From JAJYKN01 sp035516155 (lineage in GTDB: Bacteria > Nitrospirota > UBA9217): a DNA stretch of 64,000 nt. Positions within the stretch are counted from its first letter, which is position 1. Each line of letters begins with the position of its first letter. The stretch lies in NCBI GenBank assembly GCA_035516155.1, contig DATJAP010000017.1:1-64000 (forward strand), in the 5' to 3' direction. Positions 18,576-28,403 of the stretch are shown here, in pieces. The notes beneath the pieces were generated by a model, which worked only from the letters and a program-made list of their open reading frames with translations, did no database searches and had not been told where the DNA came from. The translations under genes and the position numbers were made by a program.

Positions 18576-19235
18576 GTGAAATCCTGGATCGAGGCTTTTT
18601 CCATTATTGATTTTATCTCCGTCGGCATTCTCCTGACAGCTGTGATCTTAAATGCCTTCAAGAGCATCGAGTCTTACGTGAAATCGTATACTGTCAACTC
18701 TTGGCTTCTCGCGGGCCTCATCGCCGTTGTCGCGGTCCTTGTGGGAGAAACCCACCTCTATATAGCGGCTCTCTTGACCTTGGCAACCAAGGGAATTATC
18801 ATCCCGCTTTTCCTGCGTGGGATCGTGCGCCGGATGAGGGTCACCCATGAGATCCAGCCCTACCTCAGTAACTCTCTTTCCCTGGCCATTTCCGGGGTCC
18901 TGGTAGCCGTTGTTTATGCTTCGCTGAAGGAGGGGATTTTTATCACCGGTTTTTCAAAAAACGTGCTCCAGATTTCTATCGCCGTTATTCTCATCAGCCT
19001 CTTCGTCATGATTACCCGGAAGAAGGCTTTGACGCAGGCCATCGGCCTTCTGTTCATGGAGAATGGTCTCTTTCTCGCGGGGTTCTCTTTGACATTCGGT
19101 ATGCCGACGATGATAGAACTCGGTGTGCTTTTCGATATGCTCATGGGTGTCATCATTCTGGGCATTTTTGCCATTCAGATAAAACGGGCTTTTGCTTCTG
19201 CTGATCTGGATAAACTGACGGTGTTAAAAGGATAG
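18576..19235 (+). CDS. Ehr-1 membrane subunit, HyfE-like
   Basis: A 219-residue protein with several predicted transmembrane helices, in the place and with the size of HyfE, a subunit related to NuoK plus extra helices. Conserved stretches shared with the second copy are ITRKKALTQAIGLLFMENGL and PTMIELGVLFDMLMGVIILG. It opens with GTG. It is expected to sit in the ion-translocating membrane arm. Third gene of the operon. Confidence 0.83.
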   Translation: MKSWIEAFSIIDFISVGILLTAVILNAFKSIESYVKSYTVNSWLLAGLIAVVAVLVGETHLYIAALLTLATKGIIIPLFLRGIVRRMRVTHEIQPYLSNSLSLAISGVLVAVVYASLKEGIFITGFSKNVLQISIAVILISLFVMITRKKALTQAIGLLFMENGLFLAGFSLTFGMPTMIELGVLFDMLMGVIILGIFAIQIKRAFASADLDKLTVLKG

Positions 19236-19252
19236 CTCAGAGTTCAGGGCAG

Positions 19253-20752
19253 GTGAGGGTTTACGTGCTTTTTATACTGATCATACCACTCATTACCGCT
19301 GTTGTTTGTTATAACATAACGAAGCCTCGCGTTGTTGGCTATGTGAGCCTTGGAGGAACGACTGCGCTTGCGGTGGCCGCATCCCCGGCCATTGCTTTGT
19401 CACTGTCAGGAACCGTATCGGCGCTGGGCGACACTTTCTCCATGGACGCCCTTTCGGGATACATCATGGCCCTCGTGATTCTCCTGAGCCTTGCTTCAGC
19501 TGCCTATTCCATCAGTTACCTTGAGCATGAATACGATGCCGGATTGACCAATGTCCGTGGCGTCAGGACTTATTACGGACTGTTCCATCTTTTTATCTTT
19601 ACCATGCTCCTGGTAACCATGGCGAACAACCTCGCCATTATGTGGATCGGCATAGAGGCCACCACCATCGTATCGGCCCTTCTCATCGGCCTCGGCTTCC
19701 ATAAGCGTCCGCTGGCCGTCGAAGCGGCATGGAAATATATCATCCTCTGCACCGTGGGAATCACGTTTGCCCTGCTTGGGACCTTTATCGCCTACTACGC
19801 GTCGACAGCGGTAATAGGGACCGAGGGAGCGCTAAACTGGACCACGCTCAGGGATATGGCACACCGCATGAACCCCGAGACCATGAAACTCGCTTTCATC
19901 TTCGTTCTCGTGGGATACGGGACCAAAGCCGGGCTGGCACCGGTGCACAACTGGTTGCCTGATGCTCACAGCCAGGCGCCGAGCCCCATCAGCGCGCTAC
20001 TCTCCGGGATTCTGCTGAACACGGCGTTTTATGGGATTATGCGCTTCGTTTCGATAGTAGAGCCATCGACGGGCAGCGACTTCACTGGTCATCTACTGAT
20101 TCTCTTCGGGCTGATCTCTATTGCCATTTCAGCCATCTTTATTCTCGTGCAGGAAAACTATAAGCGGCTTCTCGCTTACAGCAGCATCGAACACATGGGA
20201 ATCATTTCGCTCGGCATTGGCATCGGCGGCCCAGTGGGGATCTATGGGGCGCTGCTGCATGTCCTGAACCATGCGCTGTCCAAACCGCTGATGTTCTTCG
20301 CATCGGGCAAGATACAATCCCGGTTCGGGACCACGAATATCGCGAATGTGAATGGAGTCCTGTCGTCTATGCCGCTGCTCGGGACGTTGACCTTTATCGG
20401 GGCATTGTCGTTGTCAGGCACACCTCCTTTCAACATATTTGTGAGCGAGTTTACGGTCCTGAAAGCAGGTGTTGACCGCGGGTTATGGCCCGTGGTGGTG
20501 CTTTTTCTGATATTCGTGGTAATCGTGTTCTACGGCGTGTTGTTGGGCTTCGGAAAAATGCTTTTCGGCAGGCCCGGTGACGGCGCAGCAGCTCAGGCCG
20601 AACATCATCCCGGGAGGGGTGGTGCGAGTGAATGGCTGGCCAACGCCGTGATGATATTCATGGCTGTAATGGTTATCGCGCTGGGTTTTAAAGTCCCCAC
20701 TGTTATTGATGAAACCATAAGAACCTGTGTGCAGGTTCTTGGAGCAAAGTAA
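19253..20752 (+). CDS. Ehr-1 membrane subunit, NuoN/HyfF-like antiporter-type protein
   Basis: A 499-residue antiporter-type subunit. Motifs are MWIGIEATTIVSALLIGLGF (conserved Glu), GTKAGLAPVHNWLPDAHSQA, YKRLLAYSSIEHMGIISLGI and LLHVLNHALSKPLMFFASGK. This is the HyfF/HycC branch. The start is a GTG, possibly the one at 19253 or another four codons on. Its TAA shares a base with the next ATG (TAATG at 20750-20754), so translation of the large subunit is probably coupled to it. Confidence 0.88.
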   Translation: MRVYVLFILIIPLITAVVCYNITKPRVVGYVSLGGTTALAVAASPAIALSLSGTVSALGDTFSMDALSGYIMALVILLSLASAAYSISYLEHEYDAGLTNVRGVRTYYGLFHLFIFTMLLVTMANNLAIMWIGIEATTIVSALLIGLGFHKRPLAVEAAWKYIILCTVGITFALLGTFIAYYASTAVIGTEGALNWTTLRDMAHRMNPETMKLAFIFVLVGYGTKAGLAPVHNWLPDAHSQAPSPISALLSGILLNTAFYGIMRFVSIVEPSTGSDFTGHLLILFGLISIAISAIFILVQENYKRLLAYSSIEHMGIISLGIGIGGPVGIYGALLHVLNHALSKPLMFFASGKIQSRFGTTNIANVNGVLSSMPLLGTLTFIGALSLSGTPPFNIFVSEFTVLKAGVDRGLWPVVVLFLIFVVIVFYGVLLGFGKMLFGRPGDGAAAQAEHHPGRGGASEWLANAVMIFMAVMVIALGFKVPTVIDETIRTCVQVLGAK

Positions 20753-22320
20753 TGGAGAGAATTCGTAAAAAAGCGGTGAAAACCTGGGAATACCTGAATG
20801 AGTCTTCCTTTGAAGTCAGGATGGACGATTTCAAGGATGTCTGCCGTCATTTGTATGAAGACCTGCATGCAATCCTGCGGGTCATGTTTGCTTGCGATGA
20901 GCGTGAGAAAGATGGCTTGTTCAGGATTTATACTGTATTCGACTTGCCCGGTCACGATCGTTTTTTTATCATAGTTCTTCCGGTGCGGGAATCAGATCAC
21001 CGTTTCCCTTCCTTGACACAGACCATCCCTGCAGCTCACTGGTACGAACGGGAGATCAGCGATCTGTTCGGGCTGTCGCCGCAGGGTCATCCCGATGGAC
21101 GAAGGCTGGTCTTTCATGAGGCTTTTCCCGCCAATTCCCATCCACTTCGCAAGGATTGGAGCATGTCCGAAACGGATAAACAGGAATGGGGAGGAGGAAC
21201 AACGATCAAGGTCCCCCATCCGTTCATGGAGGTTTCGGGAGAAGGGATTGTCGAGATTCCGGTTGGACCGGTGCATGCAGGCATCATCGAGCCAGGCCAC
21301 TTCCGGTTCAGCGCCATCGGGGAGACAATCTTTTATCTCGAGCCGCGGCTGTTCTATACCCATAAAGGCACGGAAAAACATTTCGAGACACTGGCATTCC
21401 CTGATGGAGTGAAATTGGCCGAACGGGTATCAGGGACCTCATCCTTTGCTCACGGAGTTGCTTACTGCATGGCCGTCGAGCGCATGCTGGGGATCGCTAT
21501 CACGGAAAAAGCATCTGCCGTGAGAACACTTGTTCTTGAGCTGGAACGCATTTATAACCATATCGGCGATATTGGAAATATGTGCGCGGGGACGGCGCTT
21601 AATCTGGGCTACATGAAAGGCGCCGCTATTAAGGAACGGCTCATGCAATTGAACGAGATCCTCACCGGGAGCAGGTACCTTCGCGGTTTGAACGTCGTCG
21701 GTGGTGTAACGAAAGATGTTTTTAAGCAGGCCGATGATATTCTCAAAACACTCGATGTCACAACACGTGGTTACAAGGTACTTATGGAACTCCTGCTCGG
21801 ATCGGTTTCTCATATCGAACGTCTTGAGAACACGGGGAAACTTTCGAAAGACATCGCACGCAAGCTTGGCGTCACCGGTGTGGCAGGACGGGCCTCTGGT
21901 CTCTCGGATGATCTGAGGAAGTCCCATCCCCATCTACTCTACGACCGCTTAATTTTTGAGGCCCATACCCATGAAAAAGGAGACGTGCTCGCGCGCATGA
22001 TGATCAGAGCCGAGGAAACAGAATGTTCCCTTTCCATAATCCAAGCTCTTCTTGAAAGCGGCTACAAGGGCGACTTAACCGTTCCCTTGAAAACTGCGCC
22101 TCCCTTTGCCTCTGCGCTGGGTTACGTGGAAGCGCCGAGAGGGTCCCTATTCTACTGGGTGATGGCAGGCAAGAATGGCAAGCCGCTCCGGGTTAAGCTC
22201 CGTTCTCCATCGTACTGCAACTGGCCGGCTGTGCCGTTTGCAGTCCATGGCAACATTGTCCCCGACTTCCCACTTTGCAACAAAAGCTTCAACTTGTCCT
22301 ACTCGGGGACCGATATGTAG
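20752..22320 (+). CDS. Ehr-1 large subunit: NuoC-NuoD fusion related to group 4 hydrogenase, NiFe cysteines absent
   Basis: A 522-residue protein. Residues ~1-150 are NuoC-like (HWYEREISDLFGLSPQGHPD) and the remainder is NuoD/HyfG-like (PVGPVHAGIIEPGHFRF, THKGTEKHFE). In true group 4 [NiFe] hydrogenases the metal is held by CxxC near the middle and CxxC at the C-terminus. Here the first pair is RVSGTSS (Ser227, Ser230) and the last is SYSGTDM (Ser516, Gly519), so no canonical NiFe site can form. The sequence continues to the natural C-terminus with no maturation-protease extension. These are the hallmarks of Ehr (energy-converting hydrogenase-related) complexes. The reaction is unknown. Confidence 0.9.
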   Translation: MERIRKKAVKTWEYLNESSFEVRMDDFKDVCRHLYEDLHAILRVMFACDEREKDGLFRIYTVFDLPGHDRFFIIVLPVRESDHRFPSLTQTIPAAHWYEREISDLFGLSPQGHPDGRRLVFHEAFPANSHPLRKDWSMSETDKQEWGGGTTIKVPHPFMEVSGEGIVEIPVGPVHAGIIEPGHFRFSAIGETIFYLEPRLFYTHKGTEKHFETLAFPDGVKLAERVSGTSSFAHGVAYCMAVERMLGIAITEKASAVRTLVLELERIYNHIGDIGNMCAGTALNLGYMKGAAIKERLMQLNEILTGSRYLRGLNVVGGVTKDVFKQADDILKTLDVTTRGYKVLMELLLGSVSHIERLENTGKLSKDIARKLGVTGVAGRASGLSDDLRKSHPHLLYDRLIFEAHTHEKGDVLARMMIRAEETECSLSIIQALLESGYKGDLTVPLKTAPPFASALGYVEAPRGSLFYWVMAGKNGKPLRVKLRSPSYCNWPAVPFAVHGNIVPDFPLCNKSFNLSYSGTDM

Positions 22321-22377
22321 GGAGCATAGAGGGTACACTAACTGCAGGCTGTAAGATATGGAACTGCAATTAAGAAT

Positions 22378-22902
22378 ATGATAAAAGAAATTTTAAAAAA
22401 CGTTTTTTTGAAAAAACAAGCCATCCAGTTTCCTGAAGGATTCAATATATCTCCCGAGCAGACGGTGAAGATTGTTGACTTTCAGAAAAAGGTTGATACA
22501 ATCTTCCATAGGTCGCTGCGTATCAGGCAGGTTGATGCAGGTTCGTGCAATGCCTGTGAATGGGAATGCACGGCGCTTATGAACCCGATTTACGACATCC
22601 AACGGTTCGGCATCGACTTTGTCGCTTCACCGAGACATGCCGATATGCTTCTTGTGACCGGTCCGGTATCCCGCCAGATGGAGCTTGCGTTAAAGAGGAC
22701 TGCACTTGCGACCCCGGAACCGAGGCTCATCGTGGCTTGCGGCGACTGTGCAAAAGATGGCGGTATATATAAAGGAAGCTACGCGGTCACGAACGGCGTG
22801 GCAAACGTCATCCCCGTGGACGCCGTTATTCCCGGATGTCCGCCAACGCCGACAGCAATCATCTTGGCGCTTGCCGAACTCATCGACAAGGTTGCACGAT
22901 GA
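22378..22902 (+). CDS. Ehr-1 small subunit, NuoB/HyfI-like [4Fe-4S] protein
   Basis: A 174-residue protein related to NuoB and the small subunit of group 4 hydrogenases. Four cysteines are kept: Cys57 and Cys60 (DAGSCNACE), Cys124 (GDC) and Cys154 (IPGCPP). They match the proximal/N2-type [4Fe-4S] site, so electron transfer to the large subunit remains possible although that subunit lacks NiFe ligands. It lies 57 nt after the large-subunit gene and closes the first operon. The second operon starts 79 nt later. Confidence 0.9.
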   Translation: MIKEILKNVFLKKQAIQFPEGFNISPEQTVKIVDFQKKVDTIFHRSLRIRQVDAGSCNACEWECTALMNPIYDIQRFGIDFVASPRHADMLLVTGPVSRQMELALKRTALATPEPRLIVACGDCAKDGGIYKGSYAVTNGVANVIPVDAVIPGCPPTPTAIILALAELIDKVAR

Positions 22903-22981
22903 ACTGATTACGCAGTTATAGTATGTCATGAACTGATTGGTTTCAGCTTGAAGATGCTAGAATGACCAGGGAGGTTAGGGC

Positions 22982-25024
22982 GTGCTTCTCTCACCTATCA
23001 GTATCATTTCATCGTCCTTTGCAGTGCTTTTGCTGGTCCTGGCGCTGACGCCGTTTCTGCGCCTTAACCAGCGCCTCCTCATCAATGTTGGTTTCTTTCT
23101 TGCCACTATCGCGTCTTTTTTTGCCGCTGTGGCCGGTTTCTGGTCCTTAGCGGATGGCATGACGACCCAGATCATTCTTCCCATTGGTCTGCCTGATCTT
23201 CCGTTTCATTTGAGAATCGACCTCCTATCTGGATATTTTCTCGCTGTGGTGGGACTGCTCGCATTTTTTGTATCTATCTATTCCATCGGATACGTTAAGG
23301 GGTTTCTCGGCCAGCGTTCGGTGACGCATCTGTTGGTTTTTTATGTTTTATTTCTCGCCGGGATGCTTCTCGTCGTTCTGGCCGATGACGCCCTTTTCTT
23401 CCTGATTGCCTGGGAAATGATGGCTGCATCATCCTATTTTCTCGTGCTTTATGAGGACGAGCGGGTCGAAAACCGCAGGGCGGCGTTCCTCTATCTCGTC
23501 GTTGCTCATGTGGGAGCCATCGCAATCCTCCTATCCTTCGGTGTTTTGGCCGGGCTCACCACCGGTTTCTCCGGATTCCAAAACTATACGTTCGACGCCA
23601 TGCGCGCAGCGCATCTTCCGCCGGAACTGGCAACGCTGGCGTTCCTGCTTGCATTTGTTGGCTTCTCCGCAAAAGCGGGCGTGATTCCGCTGCACATCTG
23701 GCTCCCGGAAGCGCACCCCGTTGCTCCTTCGAATGTATCAGCGTTGATGAGCGGCGTGATGCTCAAGACCGCGATCTACGGCATCGTCCGGATTGTGTTC
23801 GACCTAATCCACACATTCCCGTGGTGGTGGGGTGCAATGGTGCTCGTCTTCGGCCTTGTTTCAGCGGTCATGGGCGTTCTGTATGCTCTGATGCAGCACG
23901 ATCTCAAGCGGCTGCTTGCCTATCATTCCGTGGAAAACATCGGCATTATTCTGATAGGTATTGGCCTTGCGATGATCTTTACGTCTTTTAATATGTCGCT
24001 CCTCGCTGCCCTGGCATTGATCGCGGGCCTTTATCATACGCTGAACCATGCCATGTTCAAGGGCCTGCTTTTCATGGGAGCGGGTTCAGTACTTCACGCT
24101 ACCCATGAGCGAAACATGGAGGATATGGGCGGCCTCATCCGATTCATGCCTTGGACCGCTGTTTTTTTTCTGATTGGCTGCATCTCTATCTCGGCCCTAC
24201 CGCCTTTTAACGGCTTTGTATCGGAATGGCTCACCTATCAGGCATTCCTGCTCTCTCCCGCTCTTCCCAGCCCGCTGTTGAACCTGATGATTCCGCTCGG
24301 GGCAGCGCTCCTTGCCCTCACGAGTGCTCTCGCTGCAGCCTGTTTTGTCAAGGCCTTCGGCGTGACGTTTCTAGGACATCACCGCGGACACCATGGCGGC
24401 CGCATTCATGAAGCAAAGTGGTCCATGCGGCTGGGCATGCTGCTCGCAGCGCTTGCTTGTTTCGGCCTCGGAATTTTCCCGACCTATATGATCAGATGGA
24501 TGGATCCTCTCGCTGAGAAGATGGTGGGAGGAAAGATCGCGGCTTCGGCCTCTGGCCTGGGATGGATGTGGCTCACCCCAATTGCTGCCGAACGGGCCTC
24601 CTATTCCGCCCCCCTTGCATTCATCGGAATTCTCGCCGTCGTGATCGCGACCTATCTTTTGCTTCATGCGCGGCCGGGCGCCATCCATCGGGCGCCGCTG
24701 TGGGATTGCGGGTTTGAAAAGGTCACAAGCAGAATGCAATACACAGCAACTTCCTTTGCCATGCCGCTCCGGAGGATTTTCGGTTTTCTGTTCAGCATCA
24801 AGGAGCATGTGCGGCAGTTTCCGCCAGCTCCTCATCCCGCCTTCCCGGACCGGCTTCATTATCATCTCCGCGTACGGGATCGATTCTGGACCTGGATGTA
24901 CCAGCCTGTGATAGATGTGAGCTTCTGGCTATCCCGGAGAATCGGGAGAATGCAGCAGGGGAGGATCCAGATATACCTCATTTACTCATTTGTGACGATT
25001 TTGGTGCTGTTGATATTTACATGA
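22982..25024 (+). CDS. Ehr-2 membrane subunit, NuoL/HyfB-like antiporter-type protein
   Basis: A 680-residue paralogue of the gene at 15570, with the same landmarks: AWEMMAASSYFLVLYEDE, SAKAGVIPLHIWLPEAHPVA, LKRLLAYHSVENIGIILIGI, HTLNHAMFKGLLFMGAGSVL and the HyfB-type ending LWDCGFEKVTSRMQYTA. A GTG start is supported by AGGGAGG at 22968-22974, 7 nt upstream. It is the first gene of the second set. The short gap after Ehr-1 leaves open one 15-kb transcript or two operons. Confidence 0.9.
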   Translation: MLLSPISIISSSFAVLLLVLALTPFLRLNQRLLINVGFFLATIASFFAAVAGFWSLADGMTTQIILPIGLPDLPFHLRIDLLSGYFLAVVGLLAFFVSIYSIGYVKGFLGQRSVTHLLVFYVLFLAGMLLVVLADDALFFLIAWEMMAASSYFLVLYEDERVENRRAAFLYLVVAHVGAIAILLSFGVLAGLTTGFSGFQNYTFDAMRAAHLPPELATLAFLLAFVGFSAKAGVIPLHIWLPEAHPVAPSNVSALMSGVMLKTAIYGIVRIVFDLIHTFPWWWGAMVLVFGLVSAVMGVLYALMQHDLKRLLAYHSVENIGIILIGIGLAMIFTSFNMSLLAALALIAGLYHTLNHAMFKGLLFMGAGSVLHATHERNMEDMGGLIRFMPWTAVFFLIGCISISALPPFNGFVSEWLTYQAFLLSPALPSPLLNLMIPLGAALLALTSALAAACFVKAFGVTFLGHHRGHHGGRIHEAKWSMRLGMLLAALACFGLGIFPTYMIRWMDPLAEKMVGGKIAASASGLGWMWLTPIAAERASYSAPLAFIGILAVVIATYLLLHARPGAIHRAPLWDCGFEKVTSRMQYTATSFAMPLRRIFGFLFSIKEHVRQFPPAPHPAFPDRLHYHLRVRDRFWTWMYQPVIDVSFWLSRRIGRMQQGRIQIYLIYSFVTILVLLIFT

Positions 25025-25043
25025 TAGCCTAAGGGAGTTTTGC

Positions 25044-25988
25044 TTGAACATCGATCCGTTTATCGTAGAAGTCTTCCAAGTTGCTGTCCTGCTGATCGTT
25101 GCTCCGCTTTTCACGGGCTGGATCAAAATGTTGAAATGCTGGTTCCAAGGACGGACTTCTCCGAGCCTTTTCCAGCCCTGGCGCGACATCCTCAAGCTCT
25201 TCACGAAGGACGTGACGCTAGCAGAAAATGCCTCATGGATCTTTCGCTTTACACCGTATCTCGTCTTCGGCGTATCGGTTATAGCGGGCGGTATCATTCC
25301 CGTCCTTTCGATGGACCTTCCGCTGTCAGCCACGGCCGATGTCATCGCCCTGGTGGCGCTTTTTTCCATAGCGCGTTTTTTTACTGCCCTGGCTGGCATG
25401 GATATCGGCACAGCCTTTGGCGGCATGGGGGCGAGTCGGGAGATGACGATTGCCTCGCTGGCCGAGCCGGCCATGCTTATGGCGGTCTTCGCCGTTTCCC
25501 TGGTGGGCAAATCGACATCACTGTCGCAGATGGCTATCGTCATTTCCCAGGGACATTCTCTGCTTCGGCCGTCACTTGCTTTTGCACTCCTTGCCTTTAT
25601 CCTGATTACCCTGGCGGAGACAGGAAGGATACCAGTTGACAATCCTGCCACCCATCTGGAACTCACGATGATTCACGAGGCCATGATTCTCGAATACTCG
25701 GGCAGACACCTCGCCCTCATAGAATGGGCGAGCATGATGAAGCTTTTTCTTTTCGCCGTGCTGGGGATCGCGTCCTTTTTCCCCTGGGGCATCCCCCGGA
25801 ATGGAGAGTTGTTCGCCGTTGCCGTTGCATTACCTGTCCTGTTGTTCAAACTCGCGGGGATCGGGGTGGTACTCGTGTTAATCGAGACCGGGCTGGCAAA
25901 GATGCGGATCTTCCGCATAACCGAGTTTCTGGGAAGCGCGTTTCTCTTCGCAACAATAGGAATGCTGTCGTATTTCATGCTGGAATAA
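25044..25988 (+). CDS. Ehr-2 membrane subunit, NuoH/HyfC-like
   Basis: A 314-residue NuoH-family protein. Landmarks are CWFQGRTSPSLFQPWRDILK and ETGRIPVDNPATHLELTMIH followed by EAMILEYSGRHLALIEW. It starts with TTG, well supported by AGGGAG 6 nt upstream. It joins the membrane arm to the peripheral subunits. It is the second gene of the second operon. Confidence 0.88.
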   Translation: MNIDPFIVEVFQVAVLLIVAPLFTGWIKMLKCWFQGRTSPSLFQPWRDILKLFTKDVTLAENASWIFRFTPYLVFGVSVIAGGIIPVLSMDLPLSATADVIALVALFSIARFFTALAGMDIGTAFGGMGASREMTIASLAEPAMLMAVFAVSLVGKSTSLSQMAIVISQGHSLLRPSLAFALLAFILITLAETGRIPVDNPATHLELTMIHEAMILEYSGRHLALIEWASMMKLFLFAVLGIASFFPWGIPRNGELFAVAVALPVLLFKLAGIGVVLVLIETGLAKMRIFRITEFLGSAFLFATIGMLSYFMLE

Positions 25989-26078
25989 GACGTAGGAAAA
26001 GAAGGGTTTCATAAAAGCCGGAGTGGCTGGATTCTTGAGTTCGCCGTTTTTATTGCAAAATCATAAAAGAGGTATGTC

Positions 26079-26744
26079 ATGAACGTGCAGCTTGCATCAC
26101 ATCTTAACAGCCTACTCGCCTCTTTTATTCTCCTGACGGCTTTCGGCCTGGTCGTTCAGCGGAGGATGAACGCTCTGCTGCACCTCTTTGCATGGCAAGG
26201 TTTCTTTCTTGCCGTGAGCACAGCCATCGTGGGGTACCTGGGCGGAGCACACGATCTGTACATTTCGTCGATCCTCACCCTTGCGATCAAGGTCGTCCTG
26301 TTGCCCTATATTTTGCACAGACTTATCGTCAAGCTGAAAATCCACAAAGAAGTGGAAACCGTAGTGAACATTCCTGCGACCATGCTCATGGGAATCGTGC
26401 TGGTGATCTTCTCCTATCATCTGACCGCCCCAATCCGGGAACTCTCGACGTTGGTTACCCGCTCGACCTTGGCAGTGGCACTGGCCACGGTCATGCTGGG
26501 CTTTTTGATGATGATCACCCGCAAGCATGCAGTCACGCAGATCATCGGGTTTCTCGCCATGGAGAACGGACTCCTTTTCGCAGCGACCAGCGCCACCTAC
26601 GGTATGCCCCTGGTGGTAGAACTGGGAGTGGCGCTTGATCTCTTGATTGCGGCCTTTATATTCGGGATGTTCTTCTTCCATATCAGCACCACCTTCGACA
26701 GTCTCGATGTGGACCAGATGGCTCGGCTAAAGGAAGAAGATTAA
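26079..26744 (+). CDS. Ehr-2 membrane subunit, HyfE-like
   Basis: A 221-residue protein with several transmembrane segments, paralogous to the gene at 18576. The shared stretches are ITRKHAVTQIIGFLAMENGL and PLVVELGVALDLLIAAFIFG. The ATG at 26079 is preceded by AGAGG at 6 nt. Same position and presumed role in the membrane arm as in the first operon. Confidence 0.83.
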   Translation: MNVQLASHLNSLLASFILLTAFGLVVQRRMNALLHLFAWQGFFLAVSTAIVGYLGGAHDLYISSILTLAIKVVLLPYILHRLIVKLKIHKEVETVVNIPATMLMGIVLVIFSYHLTAPIRELSTLVTRSTLAVALATVMLGFLMMITRKHAVTQIIGFLAMENGLLFAATSATYGMPLVVELGVALDLLIAAFIFGMFFFHISTTFDSLDVDQMARLKEED

Positions 26745-26855
26745 TCTGGAAGTTGTTTCTCAGAGGCGTTGGGAATAGCGGAAAATATTTGAATTTCCCT
26801 GTTTCCTCTGCACCCTCGTTTTCCTGCTATTCTGCTGCAAAATATTTTTTATGAA

Positions 26856-28316
26856 TTGAGGTTCGGCGTGGCTCTTCTCATCCTATTAGTCGTTCCGCTC
26901 GTCGCATCCTTGGCGCTGGCCTTCATCGGTGACCGGAAGTTCGCTCCCGAGGTAAACATCGCAGGTTCCGCCGCAACCTTTGTAACAAGTATCGTATTGG
27001 CCCTCCAGGTCTACGACCAGGGACCGATGCTCGCAGGGAACAATTTCTTTTTCGTCGATGCCTTCAGCGTTTACCTGACGGTTCTCACTGCGTTTGTATC
27101 CATGACAACGTCCGTTTTCAGCAGGCGGTACATGCGGCGCGAACGGGAACATGGCACCATAGGCCATCGGAGAATTCGCTTCTACCACTCCATGTTCCAG
27201 CTCTTCATATTCGCCATGTTACTCTGCCTCCTGACCAACAACGTGGGCATTCTCTGGATTGCCATGGAACTGGCAACGCTCTCCACGGTCCTTCTTGTTT
27301 CCCTTTACCGCACACCTGCGGCGATCGAAGCCGCATGGAAATACTTCATCCTCTGTGGCGTCGGCATCGCTCTTGCTCTCTTCGGGACGGTGCTCCTGTA
27401 TTTCGCCGCGGAAAAAGTACTCGGTCCCGGGGGCGAGGCGCTCCATTGGACAAACCTCGCACAGGTGAGCGACCAGCTGGAGCCGACGATCCTGTCGCTG
27501 GCCTTTGTCTTTCTCGTGGTCGGCTATGGCACGAAGGTGGGGCTCGTTCCAATACATAACTGGCTGCCCGACGCCCACAGCGAGGGCCCCACGCCGATTT
27601 CGGCCGTCCTCTCCGGCCTTTTGCTCAACATCGCTCTCTATGCGCTTGTCCGGTGCAAGGTGCTGGTCGATGGTTCGACGGGCACCCATCATTCGGGCAC
27701 TATCATGATGGGTTTTGGCATCATATCGATCCTCGTAGCTTCTTTCTCACTTCTGCGTCAGAAGGACATTAAGCGGCTCTTCGCCTATTCATCCATCGAA
27801 CACATGGGCATCGCCACCTTTGCCTTCGGTCTCGGAGGACCAGTTGCGACCTTCGGTGCGCTCCTCCACATGCTGGTGCACAGTCTGACCAAGTCGTCCA
27901 TTTTTTTTACGGTGGGCCACGCATCCCAGATGCACAGGACGCAGGAGATGGAAAAAATCAAGGGGCTCATACGGGGCAATTCGCTCGTAGGATGGGGGCT
28001 GGCGCTTGGGGTCATGGCGATCGTGGGGATGCCGCCCTTTGGCGTGTTCACGAGCGAGTTTCTGATACTCACGGCAACAATCAAGGACGCGCCTCTATTC
28101 GCGCCCTTTCTTCTTCTTGGGCTCGCTGTTTCCTTTGCCGCACTGTTCCGAAGGGTGCAGCCCATGGTTTTTGGCGAGGTTCCGGCCTATCAGAATCATT
28201 TAAAGGCGGCGCATGTCCCGGTGATACTGCATCTTTTCGCGGTCCTCATTCTCGGTTTGTATATGCCAAAATTTTTAGCAGAGTGGTTTCATACAGCGGT
28301 CGTACTGCTGAAATGA
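26856..28316 (+). CDS. Ehr-2 membrane subunit, NuoN/HyfF-like antiporter-type protein
   Basis: A protein of about 486 residues with antiporter-subunit motifs WIAMELATLSTVLLVSLYRT, GTKVGLVPIHNWLPDAHSEG, IKRLFAYSSIEHMGIATFAF and LLHMLVHSLTKSSIFFTVGH. The frame can begin at a TTG at 26856, but a GTG four codons later (26868) has GAGG at about 6 nt and is equally likely. It lies 111 nt after the HyfE-like gene, the longest gap before it in this set. Confidence 0.88.
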   Translation: MRFGVALLILLVVPLVASLALAFIGDRKFAPEVNIAGSAATFVTSIVLALQVYDQGPMLAGNNFFFVDAFSVYLTVLTAFVSMTTSVFSRRYMRREREHGTIGHRRIRFYHSMFQLFIFAMLLCLLTNNVGILWIAMELATLSTVLLVSLYRTPAAIEAAWKYFILCGVGIALALFGTVLLYFAAEKVLGPGGEALHWTNLAQVSDQLEPTILSLAFVFLVVGYGTKVGLVPIHNWLPDAHSEGPTPISAVLSGLLLNIALYALVRCKVLVDGSTGTHHSGTIMMGFGIISILVASFSLLRQKDIKRLFAYSSIEHMGIATFAFGLGGPVATFGALLHMLVHSLTKSSIFFTVGHASQMHRTQEMEKIKGLIRGNSLVGWGLALGVMAIVGMPPFGVFTSEFLILTATIKDAPLFAPFLLLGLAVSFAALFRRVQPMVFGEVPAYQNHLKAAHVPVILHLFAVLILGLYMPKFLAEWFHTAVVLLK

Positions 28317-28403
28317 AAGGAATGAGGATAGGACCAGATTGTTAAAAAAACAAATTAGTCGTCTTAACTAGAGACCATCAGACTTAATGGTAGAGCAATT
28401 GAT

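Noticed and set aside
20752..22320. Annotation as a functional [NiFe] hydrogenase or formate hydrogenlyase large subunit
   Set aside because: All four metal-ligand cysteines are replaced and there is no maturation tail, so hydrogenase activity of the canonical type is not supported.
28374..28392. tRNA-like or attenuator structure before the Ehr-2 large subunit
   Set aside because: Only a 5-bp hairpin (ACCAT/ATGGT), with no tRNA arms and no T-run.
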